This document shows, piece after piece, positions 11,561 to 20,799 of a DNA stretch of 64,000 bases; positions within the stretch are counted from its first letter, which is position 1; every line of letters starts with the position of its first letter. The stretch covers positions 21,328,001-21,392,000 of the forward strand of contig OX485804.1 in assembly GCA_950295325.1 (NCBI GenBank). The letters are read 5' to 3'. The notes under the pieces are model-generated. The model was given only the letters and a program-made list of their open reading frames with translations, did not search any database and had not been told where the DNA came from. Both the position numbers and the translations under genes were made by a program. The DNA comes from Polytrichum commune (Eukaryota; Streptophyta; Polytrichopsida; Polytrichales; Polytrichaceae).

Positions 11561-13052
11561 AATACTAATCATATATGCAGGTTGTTTTAGTTTTAAATTT
11601 TTCTTGTAGGTGATTGGTAGAGCCTAGAGGTTTCCATAAATATAAATTTATACTATACTGATACATATTACAATACCATTATGCTTTTGTTTAAATTATT
11701 ATTTTTTGAAAGTTGAGCTACATGTATCCCAGCTTGGGCAAGCTCCTCCAGAAATTTCTTGTTTTATTGAAACTACTAAATGTTTTAAAATGATATTCAA
11801 TAAAATCATAATCAACTATATATATAATAATATTTTTATTTCTGTATGATAGGTTAAGGCCCATCCATGTCATATACCACTCAAACATAGGTGTCTAGTT
11901 AGGAAGAGTGACCACATGAGGCATGCGTGTCTTACGACCTATACATGAATTATGACCTTTTTATTTGATATTTTGAAACATTCCTTCCATACAATTTGTC
12001 TTAAAGTAAATTTGGAATACTCTAGGTTTTTAGAATCCTTATTATAGTTTGTTATTATGAAAAAATATTACCTAAACTTCTGAGGAGACCTACAAATAAT
12101 ACGGGAATTGATGCGCCATGCTTACATCAAGTAATATACATCTATTGTATATAGATTTCATTGTATGGTACATTATTGAAAGTGTCCTATCAGTGTAAGT
12201 CTAGTATGCGATTGTATTTATAGAGCATATGCTCATTACATACAACAACACGTAACTCAAGCAACATGACTTATGTATTATTAAACATATGCTATGAGAT
12301 ATGAACATTAGAAACACAATGATGTACACTCAACTTGACATACCTCAAGATTAAGTTGATTTATGGAGGTCACAATTGTCCCTTACACAAGAGGGACACC
12401 CAATGGTATGAATAGTCACAATTTAATATTTCAAATTTGTATCTACCATATTCTTATATACAACGAAAGACGTGATAGTGGTGGTGGTGAGGCGGTGGCT
12501 CCACTGTTCCCTAAATTTATCATTATGGTTGTCCTATCCCAATTCATACTCTTTCCAAAAAAAACAATTTGACATTGGCAAAGGTTTATGGGTCGCTCTG
12601 GTGGTGCACATGAGCGCATGCAAGGGGCTTGGGCGGTAGGCAAGGACTTGGGGACTAATAACATGTACATGTAAGTTCAATACACTGGTTATCCCATTTA
12701 GATCTGCATGTTACTATTCGGAGTTACACAACACTATAATTATGTGATGACGATGTAACCATTTTACCAAGCAAACTTGTCATTCATATATGACATTGTT
12801 CTATAATGTGCGAACAACCTATTGAACTTTTGTCAGTAGAAATTGAATTCCTGAGTAAGATGTTATTGCATTGCGTAAATTCAAATAGTAACACACACTA
12901 AATGGGATAATCAGTGCACTCACTATTCATGCTTCACTCCCATTTTTTGGAGTAAGTAAAAGATTATATAAATGGGTCGGTCAATGATTGGTAAACTAAC
13001 AAGACTTTTGCAATGACTTCAACCACATGTGTTCACAAGTGTGGACTGCTAA

Positions 13053-13631
13053 GGGGTTGTTTAGACCATGGACCATGAAGTCATCCCAAGGCCTTGTAAA
13101 ATATTTGCTTGGTTGTTGAACTTGTCCCGGGACCACTTCGGTTTACACCAAGGAAAAAAATGTCAAAGCGACCATGAAGTTCGAGGTCCCCAAAAGACAT
13201 GTTTTAAGGCCTACATTATCCACTAACATAGTCCAACGGATTTTGCGGTGGGAGAGGCAAAATAGGTGGTATAGTAGAGAAAAACAAGGACCAATGGCAG
13301 AGAAATGTTCTTATAAGAAATTTTGAAGGTATTTTTTTGGGGGGGGAAGAGAAGATGAAGACAAGAGAAGACAAAATAATGGTCAATCTTGATTTTTATT
13401 TTTTTTAAACTGCCTTTTCTAAGCATATGTTTAAATATCCATCACATTCAGTGTTTGGTGCATGGTCATTCCTTGTGGTCCACATTTGGTTTACACCTAG
13501 CGAAGAGCCCAAAGACTTTGTAAATTGATCTTTTAAGAAACCAGACCATGAAAGTTGGACCATGAAATCAAACCATGGAAAAATGCCATCTTCCATGGTC
13601 CGACTTCATGGTCCATAGTGTAAACCGGCCC
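13053..13631. mobile_element. Harbinger/Tourist-like MITE, copy A, TAA target
   Basis: 579 bp element with ends GGGGTTGTTTAGACCATGGA and the complement of GGGCCGGTTTACACTATGGA, flanked by TAA at 13050-13052 and 13632-13634. TIR similarity extends about 30 bp through GACCATGAAGT. A G-rich terminus plus a TAA target is the PIF/Harbinger signature. The same insertion is in copy B (42491-43064), so it predates the duplication. A partial inverted copy lies at 63670-63916. No coding capacity. Confidence 0.85.
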
Positions 13632-13861
13632 TAAGTTGTTGGTTGCAAATTCTACCAAGGCTTGATGCATGATTGAAAATGGGTGGGTAATAGCCCAAAG
13701 GGAACTATAAGAAAGAAAATGCAGTTTACTAAGGAACTATATTTTCTCCACATGGCAAAATGATATAATTGCAGAACATCTGACTATCTCCTTTGCATCC
13801 ACAATTTATATTTATATTTATTATGCAGACTATATTTCCTTAAATGTCAAACATATTTGTT

Positions 13862-13946
13862 CATAACATCATTCAAATCCATTCCAGTGTTCAGTGGAAT
13901 ATTGTCAATCCCACAAAACATTGGAATGGATTTGAATAATGTTATG
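13862..13946. repeat. Fold-back hairpin (short form)
   Basis: Left arm CATAACATCATTCAAATCCA continuing to 13886, right arm 13922-13946, complementary except for one or two bases. Copy B has a longer, rearranged hairpin at the same place (43294-43436), so the structure was present before the duplication and changed internally since. Confidence 0.75.
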
Positions 13947-13999
13947 TTCTATCATTCAATAGTGCACCCTTGAATCTGCACATAAATAACACTATATTC

Positions 14000-14376
14000 A
14001 GTATTTGGAGACTTTTTGTTGATTATGAGACTATATAAGGATGCACATTTCAAAATTGGACCAGTAATGACGACTAAAAATCCCATATGTATAATGGTAT
14101 GCTACTATTATTATACATAAAGGCATGGAAGTGAACAAAAATGTGAGGCATACATGAAAATAGTTGCGTATGAAATGACAACTCGTTATGAATGGAAGGG
14201 AAGATGCGAAGAATGAATGGAAGTTGAATGAATTAATTGGGATTGAAATACAATTATAATGGAAATACCATCAATGTCTTGAGTAACTTGGAATAGCATA
14301 GAAAGTAAGCACTTAAATATGTTCTACACCTAAGCCCATTTAGGGAGTCCGTCCCACTAGTACGCTTCTAGTCACA
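14000..14376. other. Left subterminal region of the 6.8 kb element
   Basis: AT-rich, without coding frames, and like the flanking DNA in composition. It holds the inner TIR block GGAGACTTTT at 14006-14015 and no other structure I can identify. Confidence 0.5.
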
Positions 14377-14800
14377 CTAGTCCGACCCACTATTTTTTTT
14401 TGCGGCTAAGTCCTTTTTTTTGGCGGCCTCCATGGCTCTAAAAATCTCAGGCCCACGACTGTATCCTTGTGTGTTGCCTGGACAGGAATATGTCTCGTTC
14501 TTGCATGTTTCAGGACGCGCTCCCGAATTGTACGAGGTGGTATTATAAGTACAATACGAGGGCGTTTGCGAAAGGGAACGTCTTGCGCTTCTCCGGAGGG
14601 CCAGACAACGATCGGACTCGGAAGATGCGGCCTTGAGGGCGTGCCTATCCAAGGAGGACGTGGAGGAGGGCCGGGCACCAAGCGAGCGGGTAGCCACCTG
14701 CGAAACAACGTCATAGGAAGATAAGAATAGGAATGGAGTGGGGAGAATAATGAGGGCGGTTTGGGATGGGCGCTCGTAAAGAGAACGGCACGCAAACGGA
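14377..14800 (-). pseudogene. Captured 5' gene fragment (leader plus exon)
   Basis: Reading the minus strand from 14840, a telo-box and a pyrimidine-rich leader are followed by an ATG in frame with MTLFRRWLPARLVPGPPPRP, a basic, proline-rich frame that stays open to a TAG in the poly-A/lysine stretch at about 14406. A second frame, open to 14377, ends RAMEAAKKKDLAAKKNSGSD. I cannot tell which frame was used. The arrangement is that of the 5' end of a host gene. No function is recognised. Confidence 0.4.
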
Positions 14801-14825
14801 AGACAAGGGAAGCAAAAGCGGGAAA

Positions 14826-14840
14826 GGGTTTAGGGTTTAG
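14826..14840 (-). promoter_or_regulatory. Telo-box (AAACCCTAAACCC)
   Basis: On the minus strand CTAAACCCTAAACCC precedes the leader of the fragment above. Interstitial telomere-like AAACCCTAA boxes are common in promoters and 5' leaders of plant housekeeping genes (established). Its position immediately upstream of a leader-like stretch supports a captured gene 5' end rather than true telomeric DNA. Confidence 0.6.
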
Positions 14841-15369
14841 GAGGGCACCTTGGCTTTGGGGACGTCCATGCGGGGAACGGTGGGAACGAGGGGGGCGTCG
14901 ACGGGAGCATCCGGAGCCGATGGAACTATTGTATTGGTGAGTGGCGGGGGGGAGTCGAGGCGTGGAGGGCTCACGATGGCGGAGGACGTTGCGGGGGGAG
15001 GAACGGAGTCGGCGGGGGAGGTGTGGCAACGGGGGCCTTCCATGCGAAGACGCCGGCTCGGCCCGCGACGAGCGACGGTGTCGTCCTTAGAGGGCGAGAG
15101 GTGCCCCAAACGAACGAGTGTCCGTTTCTCCTTGGAGAGGGGGGAGGGAGACGGGGCGTAGGCGCGGGCGACAAGTGCGGGGGGCGGGCTGTTGACGACG
15201 CCGTCGTCGATGCCGACGTCGCGGGAGTAATCCACGGCCGAGGCCGCGTCGACCGCCGAGAACTGGTAGAGGGATGGCATTTGGAAGTCCGTGACGTCGC
15301 GGGAAGGGGAGGCAGGTGGCGAGAGGGGACGGGAAGGGCCGTCGACCACAGGGGCGTCGCATATGGGGG
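14837..15369 (-). pseudogene. Pro/Ser-rich frame, probable tail of the phosphatase-domain gene
   Basis: The minus-strand frame is open from upstream of 15349 to 14837. It starts around PICDAPVVDGPSRPLSPPA, contains QMPSLYQFSAVDAASAVDYS and then a long Pro/Ser/Ala-rich low-complexity stretch. It lies downstream of the FCP1-like domain on the same strand, separated only by the plus-strand piece at 15372-15623, so it is probably the C-terminal tail of that gene. No domain is recognised. Confidence 0.4.
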
Positions 15370-15371
15370 CA

Positions 15372-15623
15372 GACTATGGTCAACAACAATCACAACAACA
15401 ATCACAACAACAAAAGACATCCAAAAATGAAGCAAGCATTAGTAAATGTGAACCACATGATACAAAGCAAAGACATGGAGGCATTTCAAATCAATTTATT
15501 GAGTTTGGCGAGCCTCATGATGCTCTTGAATACATTATCACGGGGGCTTAAACCCACATTGCCTATGGGGTTGGACCTAACAAAAAATGGTATGCTACCG
15601 GCGTGGACAACAAGCCTTCTAAG
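15372..15623 (+). pseudogene. Plus-strand exon-like piece with splice donor, inside phosphatase tail
   Basis: AT-richer than its surroundings. One plus-strand frame starts with a Gln-rich repeat (GQQQSQQQSQQQ), continues through NQFIEFGEPHDALEYIITGA, meets a TAA, then resumes as THIAYGVGPNKKWYATGV and ends DNKPSK at a strong donor AAG/GTAAGG (15624). A second frame, starting MVNNN, is open for 83 codons. The family is unknown. It could be an exon of the gene whose later part is the 19533-20405 ORF, with the minus-strand cargo lying in its intron; that link is inference. Confidence 0.4.
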
Positions 15624-16253
15624 GTAAGGCGCTAGCGTATCGACCAAAAACGTGTCGTTCCTATCGCCGGTCCAAGTGGCGGGGAAGATGACGTTCCCCG
15701 AGGGGTTCAAGACGCTTTTGGTGGGGCTGTCGTCGACGAGGACGGTGTTCTCGGGGGTCGGCCACCACCCGTGGGGTACCCCCTGCAACCGGGGGATGCC
15801 CCGCCACAGTCTTGACCTCAGGACCTTGAGGAATTGTTGTCCTCCGCCACGACCGCCGAACTTTGGAACCGGCAGACCCTTTTCGTCGAGCAATTCATCG
15901 CAATCCTCTTGGCCGAGGATGAGGCAAGGGCTCGGAAGATCGCGGAAGAGGAAGTCGACGATTGGCTTGGTGTTCTCCATGACCATGGAGCTCCACACAA
16001 TGACGTGAGCTACATCGAGCACCTCTCGAAGGAAGTCACGCAGGCCGGGACGGGCGCGGACAGCCTTGCGGTTAATGAGAGTGTCGAGCTCTCCGTCATA
16101 GTCCCTTTCGTCGGGGTGACGGAAGGGACGCGTGGGTACCCGGGGGATGTGTTCGGTGTGACACAACACCCTGTTCAGGTCGAACACGACGAACGGTTTG
16201 TTTCGGGTAAGACGTCCACTGGTCGAGGGTTTCCGACCTATCTCCGGGGGATC
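15613..16253 (-). pseudogene. FCP1/NIF-type phosphatase domain exon (HAD fold), catalytic Asp changed
   Basis: The exon opens after acceptor TTAATCACAG (just above 16253) and reads RNKPFVVFDLNRVLCHTEH, then ARPGLRDFLREVL, VIVWSSMVMENTKPIVDFLF, a CLILGQEDCDELLDEKG segment, ENTVLVDDSPTKSVLNPSGN and DTFLVDTLAPYLRRL. These match the order of HAD motifs in FCP1/SCP1 CTD phosphatases: motif I (normally DxDx[T/V]), the Trp-Ser region, and motif III VDDS. Motif I here is D-L-N-R-V, so the second aspartate is asparagine. The domain is about 200 residues, near the usual length. There is no intact start or stop: the 3' side runs into the plus-strand piece at about 15623. It is probably a captured domain, not an active enzyme. 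Confidence 0.75.
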
Positions 16254-16822
16254 CTGTGATTAACAACTCGACTAGTTTAATTCTATGATCCAATAAACAA
16301 CATTGCATTGAGGAAAAGACGATTATGCGAGGAAAATAGTGCAAGGAGAATGTGGTCAAGTGCAGACTTGCGAACGAGCGTTCGTGAATGAAGGCTGGGG
16401 TGGCGCATCATTTACGAACGCTCGTTCGTGAGCGCGGATAGAAGCACATGTACGAACGCTCGTTCGTGAAGGAGGGTGAAAGTGGGCGTGAAAGTGTAAT
16501 GATGCGCATGAACATACATAATACAAGATGCGATACGATACAATAAGTTTGGGAGATGCGACGCAGAGATCATCTGCTGATATATTAATTCCGTGAATAT
16601 TTACAATTTGTCTCACGTGATAATTTTTCACAGTTTCCTATGGCAAATACATGCCGTGTTCTACAAAATTTATCAGGCTAAGGGTCAAAATTTATCGGGC
16701 TAAGGGTCCACGTAGAGAAGGGTCCTCGCACGCCTCGTGATGCTGATGGACAAGAACCGCCAAGAACACAACGCGCATGGGTTAGTGGTTACGAACGCGC
16801 GTTCGTTAAATGAGTGGTATTC
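16254..16822. other. Non-coding gap with palindromes and a 22 bp tandem repeat
   Basis: Between the phosphatase exon and the broken frame upstream of it. It holds four of the eight ACGAACG-type palindromes (16371, 16414, 16452, 16791) and, at 16665-16708, two tandem 22 bp units starting AAAATTTATC and ending GGCTAAGGGTC. The minus-strand open frame through 16356-16631 reads across the palindromes and has no motif. Confidence 0.5.
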
Positions 16823-18440
16823 TCAAAGGAGAGTTACCTCATCATCGGGGGGAGGGGCAGCGGCGCTGGACCGAGCAGTTCCCTCCTCTTCGATTAACGA
16901 ACGCGCGTTCGTAATCCCCATTGGGCCAGCCGCCTCTGTCTCCATGGCGTCTGTGGCACGCTCCGACTGTGACGCCTGGGTCTGCACAATGTGGTCCGCG
17001 TCGTCGTCTCCGCCCAGGTCGAGAGTGTCCATGCGGACATCCTCCATCTCCGCGGATGGATGTCGTCCCAGGTCAGGGCTCTCAACGTCCATTCCTTGGA
17101 CAACTGCCGCGTCATTGGGGCTCCCCTGCGTTTCCTCCACAATGACCATGTCAGTGTGTTGCGCAAATTCATCGCCCTACCTATGCACTACCCTCGGGAC
17201 GACTGTCAAAGAGGCGATGGCAGTGACTGAGGCCAGTCCTACCCTTGGAGGGGGAGGGGTTAGGACTGCCGGACCTGAAGATTCATGAACGCGCGTTCGT
17301 AAATCTTCGTCCTCGCGTATGGCAGCCCTTATCGCATCGTCCAAGTTGAAGGGGGTGGTAGTTAATTGAAGGGGCGGAGGACTCCCAGCTGGCGTTGGGT
17401 GTGGTGCTGATGGGTGCGAAGGTCCTCCAGGGAACAGGCCTGGAGGGGGGGTATGGGAGGGGTATCCTCCGGGGAAGGGGTAAGGCTGTTGTGCTGGCGC
17501 CGAGAAGCTCTGCATATTTCTGAGCATCTCAAATATGGCGTCCGTCTTTGCTGCGGACTCCCGCAGCGCCTCCTGCATGCGGGCCATATTTCTTGCACTC
17601 TCCTCTGCCGCAGCCGCCATTTCTTCCTTCATTTTTTGCTCTAGCTTGGCATTCAGCTCGGCAACGGTCAACGCCTCCTCCTTCACACGCTTGTTCTTGT
17701 CGTAATCCACCCCTAGCTCCGCCATGATGTCCATGTCCCCCTCGTCCTCGTCGGACACCTCGATGATTGCTCCCTCCGGCAATTCCACGTATGGCGTCTT
17801 CTTCATCCTCCTCCTCGTGTTCCGGAAGTGGTCCAATGATGGATGCGAGCGTTGGTCGAGGAGGTTGAGGGTCTCCATCCTCGGAACCACGACGGGCCTG
17901 GGAGACACTGACGTCGAACAGCCGCCAGGTGTGCCGAAGGGTTCCGCACCCGACACTCTAGCGGGGAGGACATCCTGGGTTGTCCCAGCTGAGGATCATG
18001 TATAGCCCCCCGGTGTCCCTTGGGGGTCAGAAGGGTGACCCGCTGGCGCTAACATCCGTAAAGGAGTGATGTTGAACGACTGCAAGATGGCGTCCACGTC
18101 CACGTCCACGGAGGGGGCGGGCTCGTCCTCGTCTGTCTCCAATCCCAGCATGCCTTCGTCGACGGGCATGCTGAAGTCCTCCCTGGGGACACACATGTCA
18201 TCGAGGTCCATTGTGGACGCTTTCACCCTGTGGACCTGGTATTCATCCTCGTCTTGGGCGTCAATGTAGTTATTGACGACCAACCCCAGCATTTGTACCA
18301 ACGTTTCCAAACATGTCAGCATATACGAACGTGCGTTCGTAAACATCAACATTGAGACAAGGCCATATCAACGCAAAGGGAAAAAAATGCCACAACTATT
18401 ATAACATTTGAATCAATGAAAAATACGAACGAGCGTTTGT
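16371..18440. repeat. Family of eight dispersed palindromes, ACGAACGNNCGTTCGT
   Basis: Copies at 16371-16384 (core only), 16414-16429, 16452-16467, 16791-16806 (perfect 16 bp), 16897-16912 (perfect), 17285-17300 (one change), 18325-18340 and 18425-18440 (one change). The centre varies (AG, CT, GC, GT), the arms do not, and flanks tend to be TTT/ATT before and AAAT/GAA after, so the full unit is probably 20-24 bp. None occurs elsewhere in the window except a weak resemblance at 15108-15127. On the minus strand 16897 and 18325 are read in frame as TNARS; 17285 is read as RTRVH. Function is unknown. Candidates are a mobile palindrome, a protein-binding site, or a recombination or replication structure. 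Confidence 0.85.
16823..18361 (-). pseudogene. Acidic / coiled-coil / proline-rich frame broken by two stops
   Basis: One continuous minus-strand reading frame of about 510 codons is interrupted only by TGA at 17996-17998 and TAG at 17177-17179; the open pieces on each side are in the same frame. In order: VVNNYIDAQDEDEYQVHRV, an acidic stretch with DEDEPAPSVDVDVDAILQSF, then after the TGA a basic patch (FRNTRRRMKKTPYVELPEG), an acidic SDEDEGDMD segment, about 55 residues of coiled coil (ELNAKLEQKMKEEMAAAAEE and following), a Pro/Gly-rich linker, DDAIRAAIREDEDL, and after the TAG an acidic C-terminus ending PPPDDEVTLL. The family is unknown. It probably joins upstream to the 18463-19506 exon, but no normal acceptor AG is present at the join. 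Confidence 0.6.
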
Positions 18441-18462
18441 AAATCGAAGAATGACAGCTTAC

Positions 18463-19506
18463 CATGGCCGCGTACATGAACTTACTGCCTCCAAAGATGT
18501 TGTATACAGTCTCTCCAGTGATTGCCAAGCTCTGCAACACTGACACGTAGAACTCCAACCTGAGCTCCAACGCGGGGAAAACCGTGTACAGTGTCTCCTG
18601 CAACAGTTCCTTGGGAGGGGGGTGAGGGATGCTGTATATCTTCTTGAAAGTACTGTTTGCCTTCACAGGCGCTCTCCCATTTCTGAGAGCATTGTACATT
18701 AAGAAGATCAAGCTGACAGTTCCCACTTGCTTGTTGCCCCTGGCCTCGTTGATGGCCACGATCCCTTCCGTTTTTGCGGGCACGTAGGTGCTGTGGTAGA
18801 TGTTGTATTCAAATTTGATGGTATTTTCGTACAGCTCCGTGACAATGGATAGCTTCTCCTTTTCCACTATCCAAAGCCATACGTGAGGCTCCCTCATTTC
18901 AGGCGATCTGTAGTCTTGAAACTTTGCCATGAAAGGGTTGTAGAAGGGAAAATCCTTTGTCCCTTGCCTCGCACCTCCTGGGATCCCCCTGAAATCAATC
19001 AGGGCAAATGGGCAACCCCTGCAGTCCTCCCTCACCTCGGCCCTGCTGATGGTGCCGTCCCACTTAGAAAAAGTGGTCCTCTCCAGCCCGGTGGTTACCA
19101 AACAAAATATGGCCACTCCCTCGAATGTGGCCCTCCGCTTCCTCTCCAAAAACTTTATATACAACTCCACCTCCTGGGGATCTGTCTCTGCTTTCTTGGT
19201 CCGCTTGTTCCCCTTCAGCTTCAAGACGGAGGCGTGTTCCTTAACTAGCCTACGCATGGAAGAGCCATTGATGTTATACCCGACCTTGAACTCCTTCCAT
19301 CCAGCCCAGTTGATGTCCCCGTCGGCCTGGAAGAGTTTGTACTCCGGGACTAGTGCGCCCAACTCCCTCATTGAGTTGGTCTTCAACTTGCGATGTTCGC
19401 ACCACTCCTTGATGGAGTACGTTCCGGGCCTGTGCTTTGGCCTCTTCAAAAAAATCTTCGGGTAGGGGATTGTTCTCCCGACGGTGTTCCCAACAATTCT
19501 GATTCT
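18463..19506 (-). CDS. Exon of about 350 codons, uncharacterised protein, strong donor
   Basis: The minus-strand frame opens just after a TAA and possible acceptor (AAAGAATCAG) with RIVGNTVGRTIPYPKIFLKR and continues uninterrupted through GTYSIKEWCEHRKLK, INWAGWKEFKVGYNINGSS, a Lys/Arg-rich patch (KLKGNKRTKKAE), YIKFLERKRRATFEGVAIF, DFPFYNPFMAKFQDYRS, WLWIVEKEKLSIVTELYEN and ends GETVYNIFGGSKFMYAAM at donor ATG/GTAAGC (18462). Even amino-acid composition, length and a perfect donor argue for real coding DNA. I do not recognise the domain; no transposase signature (spaced D, D, E) is obvious. Downstream is an intron carrying a palindrome about 20 bases after the donor, then the broken frame at 16823-18361. 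Confidence 0.6.
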
Positions 19507-19532
19507 TTATAAGGGATGATGGTCTCCCGGCC

Positions 19533-20405
19533 ATGCAATTTAAGCTTTTGTGCACATCTCCTAATTGGGGCCCGGATGATGGTATACTCGTATGGCGTCA
19601 AGACAATGATGGGAAATGTTTGCTCCCGGATGGGGATCCAAAGCCTTGTAAACCCGACCCCATGAGGAATGGGCCGGAAATCATCAAAGGCATATCCGGA
19701 TTCATTGAATATTGGAAAGAGTTGTGTGAGGAGGACATCACTAGACGTGTTAGAGATACTCATGAACCTTTGATTGCGTATTGGGATCGCATTCGCTTGG
19801 CCCTAATGACACTTGGTGGCGACACCCGTACAACTTTAACACAAGGATTTTGGCCACAAAGCCGTTTAATGGTTGTCGAGTCCGACACCATGTTTTTTAG
19901 CAATGGAGACGTTCGTGAAGAGTTCGCAATGGACGAGCATTACGTTGGCCCTGTCCGAGATCGACCGGCACCGTTGTTTCGTGTAGGTGTTGATTGCCAT
20001 GAAGGTTATTTGGTCCTCGTACGAGCAGGGGATGAGGAGCATCCCAAGCCAATTTGGTTGGTGAAAGCATTGTCTTCACCCAATTTTGTTCGAATTAGCC
20101 CCAACTTTTGTCAAATTGAGGTGGAATATTGTCGTCCAAGCACTAAAGACCAAAACGTGCTACGCACTTATTTAGGTTGGGACACCAAAAAGAATTTTAA
20201 ATGGACAGTGGACTCAGCGTACACACCGGTTTGGATAAACACGGATATTATACTTTGTGCTTGGAAGCCGCGCAAAGGTTCCAAAACAGAAACAATGACC
20301 ATCCCCCAAAAACATATAGATTTTGCCAAAGACAACTTGACACGTATTGCAGCTGCGGTGAATGACGCCGAGAATGGATATGAAGCGGAAGATGGAGATG
20401 TGTAA
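19533..20405 (+). CDS. 290-codon plus-strand ORF, unknown function
   Basis: The largest intact plus-strand frame in the window. It is AT-richer than the minus-strand cargo. The first part includes SGFIEYWKELCEEDITRRV and ALMTLGGDTRTTLTQGFWPQ. The second half has many aromatic and aliphatic strands: CHEGYLVLVRAGDEEHPKPI, WLVKALSSPNFVRI, VEYCRPSTKDQNVLRTYLGW, YTPVWINTDIILCAWKPRKG, and an Ile-Pro-Gln motif before a helical end with an acidic tail. This resembles a chromatin-reader-like beta barrel only in general character. The first ATG may be internal to an exon; the frame may be the last exon of a gene that includes 15372-15623. It could be element-encoded or captured. Confidence 0.45.
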   Translation: MQFKLLCTSPNWGPDDGILVWRQDNDGKCLLPDGDPKPCKPDPMRNGPEIIKGISGFIEYWKELCEEDITRRVRDTHEPLIAYWDRIRLALMTLGGDTRTTLTQGFWPQSRLMVVESDTMFFSNGDVREEFAMDEHYVGPVRDRPAPLFRVGVDCHEGYLVLVRAGDEEHPKPIWLVKALSSPNFVRISPNFCQIEVEYCRPSTKDQNVLRTYLGWDTKKNFKWTVDSAYTPVWINTDIILCAWKPRKGSKTETMTIPQKHIDFAKDNLTRIAAAVNDAENGYEAEDGDV

Positions 20406-20799
20406 ACATAACATATTAGGTGGGAGTTAATGGCGAAAAACATGGGCGCTTAGTAGACTTGGTTTTTATTAGACTTAGTGGACTTGTCACACTCCATTGT
20501 TGTATACGTTTGGGATGTGCCATCCAAATTCATAAGAGCCTTACTTATGGGATGCGCACCCCAAACTCTATAATGACATAAACCAATTGTTTTTTTAGAG
20601 TTGATTGTTATTTTCCACAAAGAGCTCACGTTTTCATTTTAATTGAAATTCTCTATTTTTAGTAATAAGAATATGCTTTATGTGCAAAATTTTAAATCGT
20701 CATGTTCTTGATGTTCCCAATATTCCGTATGCCCACAATATTGGCATCCCAAACCATGGGCATATTTTATTTTGAGACTTTCAAAAGTCTCCGATTAAC
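20406..20799. other. Right subterminal region of the 6.8 kb element
   Basis: Non-coding and AT-rich. It contains a small hairpin GAGACTTTCAAAAGTCTC (20774-20791) that includes the inner TIR block, then the terminal GAATATAGTGTT. Confidence 0.55.

Noticed and set aside
14826..14840. Interstitial telomere
   Set aside because: Only about two units of AAACCCT; position before a leader fits a telo-box promoter element better.
14850..15430. Plus-strand open frames over the GC-rich cargo
   Set aside because: They are shadows of the minus-strand frames in high-GC DNA, with Gly/Arg low-complexity translations.
14971..15435. Alternative minus-strand frames over the phosphatase tail
   Set aside because: Ser/Pro/Arg low complexity with homopolymer valines; the frame open to 14837 has the more normal composition.
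16371..18440. The regularly appearing palindromes as a CRISPR array
   Set aside because: Spacing is irregular (tens to more than a thousand bases), the DNA is plant nuclear in character, and no cas genes are present.
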